The notes under the pieces are model-generated. The model saw nothing but the letters and a program-made list of their open reading frames with translations, made no database searches and was not told where the DNA came from. From JAVRLS01 sp031961205 (lineage in GTDB: Archaea > Thermoplasmatota > Thermoplasmata > Thermoplasmatales > Thermoplasmataceae): a DNA stretch of 6,324 bases. The DNA lies in NCBI GenBank assembly GCA_031961205.1, contig JAVRLS010000058.1, forward strand, positions 1-6,324, read 5' to 3'. The position numbers and the translations under genes are program-made. Shown piece by piece: positions 1 to 4,918 of the stretch. The first letter of the stretch is position 1. Every line of letters starts with the position of its first letter.

Positions 1-400
1 GCGTGATCTGGTTCCGGCCCTGATGAGATCAATAGCTTTTCAGGTACGTGATATAATTGTGGAAATTGAAAAAAACATGGGGACAGGCTTGGAATACGTA
101 TCTGCAGATGGCGGATTATCAAGGGACGATTACCTCATGCAGTTTCAGTCTGATATCTCAGGAATAGCGATTGAAAGAAAGAAATTTCACGAAATGACCA
201 GCTACGGATCGTACATTCTTTCAAATCTTGCTCTTGGTAACATGAAAATTGATTCCATAAAGAATGACATGGAAAAAGATACTTTCGTTCCAGCTATGGA
301 CGATAGAAGAAGATCGGATCTCCTGGCCAGATGGAAAAAGGCAGTTGAAATATCGTTACAATGGAATGATTCCTTTTCGGAATCGAATCAAAACGAATGA
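1..400 (+). CDS. glpK: Glycerol kinase, C-terminal part (cut by the window edge)
   Basis: This is the end of a glycerol kinase, the cytoplasmic FGGY-family enzyme that phosphorylates glycerol with ATP to sn-glycerol 3-phosphate. The frame is open to the left edge (first full codon at position 2), so the ATG at 23 is internal; 132 residues are present, against about 500 for the family, leaving roughly 370 N-terminal residues outside. The visible part is the second FGGY domain: the helix SIAFQVRDII, the ATP-site DGG in YVSADGGLSRDDYLMQFQSD (about residues 31-50 of the fragment), the ER motif after SDISGIAIER, and the closing WKKAVE helix, all in family order. The usual T-A-L-G-A-A stretch reads T-S-Y-G-S-Y here. 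No catalytic Asp is visible because it lies upstream. In archaea the product can feed catabolism or glycerophosphate metabolism; the sequence does not show which. The next gene lies 137 bases away with its own promoter. Confidence 0.9.
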   Translation, partial: RDLVPALMRSIAFQVRDIIVEIEKNMGTGLEYVSADGGLSRDDYLMQFQSDISGIAIERKKFHEMTSYGSYILSNLALGNMKIDSIKNDMEKDTFVPAMDDRRRSDLLARWKKAVEISLQWNDSFSESNQNE

Positions 401-503
401 ATTAAAATGCCATGGATCTTTGCAGGGATATTTTAGGAATACCGTCCATTTGCCTTCGAGGATTTCAATAAATATTACACTGGCATATAAACGATGATTT
501 TGC

Positions 504-522
504 ATAAATTATTTTACTTAAA
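504..522 (+). promoter_or_regulatory. Probable TATA-box region of the cobT-like gene
   Basis: AT-rich stretch containing ATAAATTA (504-511) and TTTTACTTAAA (512-522), 16-34 bases before the ATG at 538. No Shine-Dalgarno-like GGTG or GGAGG occurs just before the ATG, where the sequence is TTTTTGC. Together these suggest a leaderless or very short-leader transcript, as is common in Thermoplasmatales. Which of the two AT elements is the real TATA box cannot be decided by eye. Confidence 0.4.
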
Positions 523-537
523 CTGAATCCTTTTTGC

Positions 538-1539
538 ATGGCACTGGCTGATGATCTATTATCTGGAAAAAATAGTACATTATTTGTTCTCCTTGCAGGG
601 TATACAGATATTTCAATGGTAAATGGCATCTCGTCGGCCGGTGCATCTCCCGATATGATGAAACTTACGCCCGTCCTTGATTCTGAGATAATTGCAGCCG
701 GAAGAACCATCTCGACGAATGAGCCGCCCATGACTCCGGACGGAATCCCTACTCCGTCAATAATAACGCGTGCAGCCCTGAACGTCAGCGGGCTGAACGT
801 ACTGATAGTAGATGCGGGATTCCGGGTTTTTCCTGCAGTACCGTTCATGTATACCGGACTTGGAGGGGCAAGAAACCCGGTTTCTGTTGATGCCCTGCAG
901 CATGCCGAAAAAGCATCTGAATATGGGAGGATTATCGGGAAATACCTTGACAGAAGCTACAGCACCCTGATACTTGCTGAAAGCGTTCCGGGCGGCACCA
1001 CTACGGCTTACCTTACCCTGAGGTCCGGAGGCCTTTCGCTTGAGACAAGCAGCAGCATGCCCGGAGATCCTCACGATCTTAAGGAGGAAATATTCAGGAA
1101 AAGCGGATCGCTGATGATCAGTTCACCGGGTGAAAGGATCAAGAAATATGGAGATTACATGATGGCCCTATCGGTATCCATAAGTTCTGAATTCAGCGGT
1201 ACAATAATCTATGGTGGCGGAACGCAGATGGGCAATGTATATGATCTTGACCGCAGGATTAACGGGTATAATGACAGGCGTTACGTAAGCACAACATCAT
1301 GGGTTATGAAGCACAGGCCCGGTACAATGCACGCACTCGTCCCGGATGATAAGCTTCTTGTGGCTGATCTTGACTTTTCAGGAATGGGCAGGGCTGGCCT
1401 CAGGAAATATGAGGATGGAAACGTAAGGGAAGGGGCGGGAATGGGTGCCTCTTCATATTATGCGCTTCTGGATCACCCGGAGGACGATCTCTATGCGGAG
1501 ATAGAGCGAAATTATGAAAAATTTTCAACCCGCAAATAA
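538..1539 (+). CDS. cobT: CobT-like nicotinate-nucleotide:lower-ligand phosphoribosyltransferase (UPF0284/TIGR00303 family)
   Basis: This 333-residue protein matches the archaeal/cyanobacterial branch of CobT, long annotated UPF0284. From family knowledge, members transfer phosphoribosyl from nicotinate mononucleotide to a base such as dimethylbenzimidazole, giving the alpha-riboside phosphate used as the lower ligand of cobamides. Visible family segments are GISSAGASP (30-38), LTPVLDSEIIAAG (43-55), PDGIPTPSIITRAAL (67-81), the phosphate-binding-like ESVPGGTTTA (148-157), YGGGTQM (225-231), and REGAGMG (297-303). Glu298 in the last one may correspond to the catalytic Glu of bacterial CobT, which is inference. 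Length is normal for the branch and there are no signal or membrane segments, so it is cytoplasmic. The ATG is the first start after an in-frame stop (TAA at 520-522) and is preceded by AT-rich promoter-like DNA. No other cobamide gene is in the window. The exact base used is unknown, and the gene name follows the family rather than proven activity. Confidence 0.85.
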   Translation: MALADDLLSGKNSTLFVLLAGYTDISMVNGISSAGASPDMMKLTPVLDSEIIAAGRTISTNEPPMTPDGIPTPSIITRAALNVSGLNVLIVDAGFRVFPAVPFMYTGLGGARNPVSVDALQHAEKASEYGRIIGKYLDRSYSTLILAESVPGGTTTAYLTLRSGGLSLETSSSMPGDPHDLKEEIFRKSGSLMISSPGERIKKYGDYMMALSVSISSEFSGTIIYGGGTQMGNVYDLDRRINGYNDRRYVSTTSWVMKHRPGTMHALVPDDKLLVADLDFSGMGRAGLRKYEDGNVREGAGMGASSYYALLDHPEDDLYAEIERNYEKFSTRK

Positions 1540-1548
1540 TAAGACAAA

Positions 1549-1560
1549 GTATTATATCTT
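1549..1560 (+). promoter_or_regulatory. Probable TATA box of the TPR-protein gene
   Basis: AGTATTATATCTT-type element in the 39-base gap after the cobT-like gene. Its TTATAT core (1552-1557) is centred about 25 bases before the ATG at 1579, the spacing expected when transcription starts at the start codon. No Shine-Dalgarno-like sequence precedes the ATG (the sequence is TTCACTTTTCA). This argues that the TPR gene has its own promoter despite the short gap, though read-through from upstream remains possible. Confidence 0.5.
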
Positions 1561-1578
1561 CCAGGTATTCACTTTTCA

Positions 1579-3159
1579 ATGTTAGGAAAAAACAATGTAA
1601 ATCCCGAAGAATTAGCAGATGACGCTATAGAAAAATCAGAAAATGGAGATTATGAGGAAGCTGTCAAAAGTATAAATATGGCCATATCGTCAGTGCCAAG
1701 AAATCCGGAATATCATCTGGTAAAGGCAGATATACTTTACAGGATGGATAATTATGAAGAGGCGATGAAGGAGCTGAATTTTTCTGAATCTCTTGGAAAC
1801 AGGAGCGCAAATTTATACTCACTTAAGAGCCTGTGTTTCGGTTCTATGGGCGATTATGAAAAATCTCTGGGTATGGCTGATAAAGCTATTTCCGTTGATC
1901 CGGATTATGCCTATGCTTACTATAACAGGGCGCTGGCCCTGAGGAATATGGGCAATGATAAGGAAGCTATCGACGCCTATAAGAAAGCTATTGAAAAAAA
2001 TCCATCGGATGTTGATGCGCATCTGGACCTGGGGGAGATATATTACGACAACGGAGAATACAGGAGTGCCTTTATGGAAGCAAAGAATGCAATAAAATAT
2101 TCCAGAGCAAATCACCGCGCGCATGATCTGAAAATCAAGTCGCTGCTCAGGCTAGGAGATGCTAAGGAGTACCTGAATGCAATGCTGGTTGCCTACAGGG
2201 ATACCAAGGATGAAGAGTATATAGGAAAGCTTGTTGAGGATGTTATGCTGTTTGGCGGAGGAGAAGCAGCTGAAGGAATTGCAAAGGAATTTCTTGATAA
2301 TAACAGAAAAAACCCGTATTTTAATGATCTTCTTGCAAGAGTTTATTTTGCGGAGGGAAAGAAAGAAGAATCAGAAAAACTTTACAGAGACTTCATTGCA
2401 GAGAACCACGGCATGGAGATAACAAGATACTGGATAAACTACCTTTATGATACTGAAAAATATGAAGAGGCGCTGAATGAGGCTGATGAAGGAATCAAAA
2501 AATACCCGGATGACACTTATTTCAAGGAAATGCGCTTCAATTCGCTCAGGAATTTGAACAGGCACGAGGAGGCTGTTTCCGTTATAAAGGACCTGTATGA
2601 GAAGTTTAAGGCAGTACCTGATTATGGACTCGATTATGCATCAGAGCTGGTGGTAATGAAGAAGTACGATGATGCCATATCAGTGCTTAATGATCTGCAG
2701 AAAGAATATGATGATTATAGCGAGGTATACATAGAATTCTTCAGGGTATTCAATGAGAAGGGAGATTTCGAAAGCGCCCTTAATTACGCGTCTATAGCGA
2801 TGGAAAAGGCAGATGATGAGGAAACGTTACTTCACTTCCCCGAGGAGGTAATAGATGCCGGTCTTAAAGCTTCAAAAATAAAGGAGATAAGGGAATTCCT
2901 TGATGACCTGATTTCCGGGGAAGAAGAGGACAGCATGTTCCGGCTTATATATTCAAAGGACAAAGCAATTATAACCGGGGCAACAGAAGGCTATGAAAAG
3001 GGAAGTGAAGAGATGAAGGGCATATCAAAGGATAAGGATCTGGTATGCCAGGCCGTTAATGTGCATACGGAGATAGAAAATGAGAATGCGCTGAAATTCC
3101 TGAATGAATTTAAGGAGAAAGAATGCGCAGATCAGAAGGAGAATGAACAGGAGAACTGA
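1579..3159 (+). CDS. Tetratricopeptide-repeat (TPR) protein, 526 residues
   Basis: A cytoplasmic all-helical repeat protein with no signal peptide, membrane segment or recognisable enzyme domain. TPRs are 34-residue helix pairs that bind other proteins or peptides, so a scaffold or adaptor role is likely, but the partner is unknown. Clear 34-residue units run back to back from about residues 10-179: GDYEEAVKSINMAISSVPRN, then DNYEEAMKELNFSESLG, GDYEKSLGMADKAISVDPDY, GNDKEAIDAYKKAIEKNPSD and GEYRSAFMEAKNAI. A second, looser set covers about 246-410 (GKKEESEKLYRDFI, EKYEEALNEADEGIKKYPDD, NRHEEAVSVIKDLY, KKYDDAISVLNDL, GDFESALNYASIAMEK). Residues 180-245 are divergent helices. The final 100 or so residues (about 425-526) are acidic and not obviously TPR, ending in a Glu/Lys/Asn-rich tail. 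The start is the first ATG, with a TATA-like element about 25 bases before it. It probably forms its own transcript, with a T-rich stretch after the stop. Confidence 0.9.
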   Translation: MLGKNNVNPEELADDAIEKSENGDYEEAVKSINMAISSVPRNPEYHLVKADILYRMDNYEEAMKELNFSESLGNRSANLYSLKSLCFGSMGDYEKSLGMADKAISVDPDYAYAYYNRALALRNMGNDKEAIDAYKKAIEKNPSDVDAHLDLGEIYYDNGEYRSAFMEAKNAIKYSRANHRAHDLKIKSLLRLGDAKEYLNAMLVAYRDTKDEEYIGKLVEDVMLFGGGEAAEGIAKEFLDNNRKNPYFNDLLARVYFAEGKKEESEKLYRDFIAENHGMEITRYWINYLYDTEKYEEALNEADEGIKKYPDDTYFKEMRFNSLRNLNRHEEAVSVIKDLYEKFKAVPDYGLDYASELVVMKKYDDAISVLNDLQKEYDDYSEVYIEFFRVFNEKGDFESALNYASIAMEKADDEETLLHFPEEVIDAGLKASKIKEIREFLDDLISGEEEDSMFRLIYSKDKAIITGATEGYEKGSEEMKGISKDKDLVCQAVNVHTEIENENALKFLNEFKEKECADQKENEQEN

Positions 3160-3190
3160 TTTTACAGATTTTCTATTTATTTTTAATTAT
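3160..3190 (+). terminator. T-rich probable transcription terminator after the TPR gene
   Basis: Immediately after the TGA stop come several T runs (3160-3163, 3169-3172, 3180-3184) in a strongly T-rich stretch without a strong hairpin. Archaeal RNA polymerase stops at such oligo-T tracts without needing a stem-loop. The call rests on composition and position only. Confidence 0.45.
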
Positions 3191-3364
3191 TGAAACCATT
3201 TTGTTTGAAGCTGCGATCATTTTTGGTATAACCGATTATGGGGTGATGGTATTCCCGGGACATAGTTCAGCTAAAAAATCCGGGTCACGCATTGAGTGTG
3301 TTGAATCTTTTCCTGTATAATGACATTGAATCATAGACCCTGCTTTACGCTAATTACAGTCGAA

Positions 3365-3379
3365 TATATTTTAAATATA
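3365..3379. repeat. 15-base AT palindrome upstream of the acetyltransferase promoter
   Basis: Arms TATATTT (3365-3371) and AAATATA (3373-3379) are perfectly complementary around one central T. It sits about 16 bases upstream of the probable TATA box at 3395-3402. It could be an operator or activator site for a dimeric regulator, or just an AT-rich upstream promoter region; AT-rich DNA makes such palindromes fairly likely by chance. Confidence 0.35.
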
Positions 3380-3392
3380 CGCTTAAAGATAG

Positions 3393-3404
3393 AAATATAT
3401 AAAC
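3393..3404 (+). promoter_or_regulatory. TATA box of the GNAT acetyltransferase gene
   Basis: AAATATATAAAC with core ATATATAA (3395-3402), centred about 25 bases before the GTG start at 3423. It is the best TATA-box match in the window. With only GATTAACCCG GT between it and the start region and no Shine-Dalgarno motif, it points to a leaderless transcript beginning at or beside the GTG. Confidence 0.55.
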
Positions 3405-3422
3405 ATTTGCGATTAACCCGGT

Positions 3423-4211
3423 GTGGATATAAAAGTTATAAAGGACCCTGAAGAAATTGGAAAGATGATACCCGTGATTCAATCGGCATGGAATGCCGAA
3501 AATATAGAAACCTCATTCAAGGATACAATTGCTTCAATGCGCTATCATGGTGGCATTCTTCTCGGTGCATATTCAGATGATGGTGAAATGGTAGGAATGC
3601 TGTTTTCTTACCCCGGATATAAGAACGGCAAGATATATCTCTACTCCCATATGACAGGGGTTAAATCAAACAGGAAATACCAGAATATAGGATATCAGTT
3701 GAAGATGGAACAGAGGGCCCTGGCATTGAAGATGGGGTATGATTTAATCGCCTGGACATTTGATCCCTTCAACCCGCTTAATGCGCATTTCAATATTTCA
3801 AAGATAGGATCTGTTTCAAGAACATATATAAAGAATTTTTATGGAAGAATGGAAGACGGCATAAACAGGGGCATGAGGAGCGACAGGTTAGTCGCGGAAT
3901 GGTGGATCGGCAAAACATTCAATCGAAATTATGAAAATATCCGTTTTCTAAACACCATTGAGGATGGCAGGTGTAAACTTGAGGGTATAGAATATGCAGG
4001 GACTTTGGGATTTTTTATGCCCCAGAACCTTGAAGCAATGAGAATAAACCATGAACTTGAGGATGAATGGAAAAATATTGCTGCCACAACATTTAATGAG
4101 CTCTTTTCGGCCGGATACAGCATAACCGATTATGTAAAAAATAACAGTAACTATTATATTTTCAAGAAGATAGAAAATACGCCCGGTAGGGTCTTTGACA
4201 ACTATGTATAA
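3423..4211 (+). CDS. GNAT-superfamily N-acetyltransferase, COG3375 type
   Basis: This 262-residue protein fits the COG3375 group of predicted GNAT acetyltransferases, which move an acetyl group from acetyl-CoA to an unidentified acceptor. The GNAT core lies in the first 140 residues: strand-forming GGILLGAYSDDGEMVGMLFS (43-62), then YLYSHMTGVKSNRKYQNIGY (72-91), where the segment R84-K-Y-Q-N-I-G-Y91 stands at the acetyl-CoA pyrophosphate loop, followed by the long helix LKMEQRALALKMG (93-105). The group's hallmarks follow: LIAWTFDPFNPLNAHFNI (108-125), the KNFYG segment (137-141) and SDRLVAEWW (153-161). The C-terminal 100 residues form the group-specific extension. Translation starts at GTG: an in-frame TAA lies at 3414-3416, the next ATG (codon 15) would remove the first strand, and a TATA box is correctly spaced for the GTG. 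It stands alone between two intergenic gaps of about 265 bases, so neighbours give no clue to the substrate. Confidence 0.85.
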   Translation: MDIKVIKDPEEIGKMIPVIQSAWNAENIETSFKDTIASMRYHGGILLGAYSDDGEMVGMLFSYPGYKNGKIYLYSHMTGVKSNRKYQNIGYQLKMEQRALALKMGYDLIAWTFDPFNPLNAHFNISKIGSVSRTYIKNFYGRMEDGINRGMRSDRLVAEWWIGKTFNRNYENIRFLNTIEDGRCKLEGIEYAGTLGFFMPQNLEAMRINHELEDEWKNIAATTFNELFSAGYSITDYVKNNSNYYIFKKIENTPGRVFDNYV

Positions 4212-4335
4212 AGATAGAAGCTACCTCTGCAGTCTGGGCCGATAAAGTTTCTTTCTATTGAAAAATCTGAAAACAGGGCATCGCAGATGGACCTTCATGG
4301 ATATTCGATCCTTAAATTTCATTAACTGTATAAGG

Positions 4336-4347
4336 ACGTGGACACGT
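4336..4347. promoter_or_regulatory. Palindrome ACGTG-GA-CACGT next to a TATA-like element
   Basis: Perfect 5-base arms (4336-4340 and 4343-4347) around a GA spacer, lying directly after the TATA-like TATAAG (4329-4334). That position is where an archaeal repressor would block RNA polymerase. The role is inferred from position and symmetry only; the palindrome is short. Confidence 0.3.
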
Positions 4348-4385
4348 AATAATGTTTGCTTTCTTTCCCGTCAATTAGATAAACG

Positions 4386-4396
4386 AAATATAAAAG
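4386..4396 (+). promoter_or_regulatory. Candidate distal TATA box for the S15-recJ operon
   Basis: AAATATAAAAG is a good match to an archaeal TATA box. Transcription would begin near 4413-4417, giving S15 a leader of about 65 bases. An alternative, weaker element (CTAAATAAAT, 4439-4448) would place the start near 4468 and leave a leader of about 12 bases that still contains the ribosome binding site. One or both may be used. Confidence 0.4.
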
Positions 4397-4470
4397 ACGT
4401 GCCAAAATGATCAGGAAATAGGACTGCTGAATCAAAAACTAAATAAATCTGATATCAATAGCCTAAGATC

Positions 4471-4475
4471 AGGTG
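4471..4475 (+). promoter_or_regulatory. Ribosome binding site of rps15
   Basis: AGGTG, in the context GATCAGGTG, lies 5 bases before the ATG at 4481 and complements the archaeal 16S 3' end (GGAGGTGATC-type anti-SD pairing). Unlike cobT, the TPR gene and the acetyltransferase gene, this gene therefore seems to be translated from a leadered mRNA; it also fixes the start codon. Confidence 0.6.
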
Positions 4476-4480
4476 TATCT

Positions 4481-4918
4481 ATGGCGAGAATGCATACTCG
4501 AAAAAGAGGAAAATCTGGATCTAAAAGGGTTTACGGAGAAAAACCCACATGGGTTCAGTACAGTAATGAGGAAATAATCAACACGATAGTGGATCTAAAG
4601 AAGAATGGGACCTCTGCTTCCGTGATCGGGATAAAGCTAAGGGATCAGTACGGGATACCCAGCGTAAAAGAGGTTATTGGACAGAAGATGAACAAAATAC
4701 TGGCAGAAAAAGGCCTGAAGGATGAAATACCGGAGGATCTTAACAGCCTTATTAAGACGTATAATAACGTATCAAAGCATGTTAATCTTAATCCAAAGGA
4801 TCAGAGCAACAAGAGGGCACGCAATCTGATAATGGCGAAAATGCTCAGGCTCGTTCGTTATTATAAAAGATCCGGGACTCTTGACGAGAAGTGGAATCTA
4901 AGCAAAGTAGTAAAATGA
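4481..4918 (+). CDS. rps15: 30S ribosomal protein S15 (archaeal uS15)
   Basis: A full-length 145-residue archaeal/eukaryotic-type uS15, a primary 16S rRNA-binding protein of the small-subunit platform. The N-terminal basic MARMHTRKRGKSGSKR and the following S13e-like extension (about residues 1-60, with W24 and the highly conserved RDQYGIP at 54-60) are absent in bacterial S15 and mark it as archaeal. The S15 core follows, with IPEDLNSLI (83-91), NPKDQSNKRARNLI (104-117) and LRLVRYYKRSGTL (122-134), the helices that contact rRNA. The start is set by the AGGTG site 5 bases upstream. The TGA stop overlaps the ATG of the RecJ-like gene in an ATGA, so the two genes are co-transcribed and probably translationally coupled. 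The upstream gap of 269 bases holds the probable promoters. Confidence 0.97.
   Translation: MARMHTRKRGKSGSKRVYGEKPTWVQYSNEEIINTIVDLKKNGTSASVIGIKLRDQYGIPSVKEVIGQKMNKILAEKGLKDEIPEDLNSLIKTYNNVSKHVNLNPKDQSNKRARNLIMAKMLRLVRYYKRSGTLDEKWNLSKVVK

Larger units (their letters stand above)
4212..4480 (+). other. Intergenic region before the S15-recJ operon
   Basis: A 269-base gap with no credible protein gene; the only ATG frames are 12 codons or fewer. It contains two TATA-like elements, each followed by ACGTG (4329-4340 and 4389-4401), a short palindrome at 4336-4347, a further AT-rich element (4438-4448) and the S15 ribosome binding site at 4471-4475. The first half (about 4212-4320) shows nothing recognisable apart from the copy of an 11-base repeat at 4209-4219. 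Confidence 0.5.

Noticed and set aside
264..497. 77-codon + frame overlapping the end of glpK
   Set aside because: It is out of frame with the recognisable glycerol kinase C-terminus and its translation shows no family features.
465..1074. Open frames on the - strand (465-848 and 757-1074), antisense to the CobT-like gene
   Set aside because: They lie opposite strongly conserved family motifs on the + strand, resemble no known protein, and lack promoter-like DNA of their own.
1579..3159. Tandem DNA repeats within the TPR gene
   Set aside because: The repetition is at the protein level (34-residue TPR units); the underlying bases have diverged and show no exact tandem copies.
3230..3330. tRNA-like fragments (TAGTTCAGCTA, TTGAATC)
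   Set aside because: No acceptor stem, anticodon arm or TTCGAATC T-loop can be assembled at the required spacings.
4336..4347. Palindrome considered as an intrinsic terminator of the acetyltransferase gene
   Set aside because: The 5-base arms have a 2-base loop, too tight for a hairpin, and no T run follows directly; a protein-binding site fits better.
4401..4455. Possible C/D-box guide RNA before S15: ATGATCA (4406-4412 region) with CTGA at 4427-4430 and 4449-4452
   Set aside because: The C box deviates from RTGATGA, no C' box is visible between the two CTGA sites, and no terminal stem flanks them.
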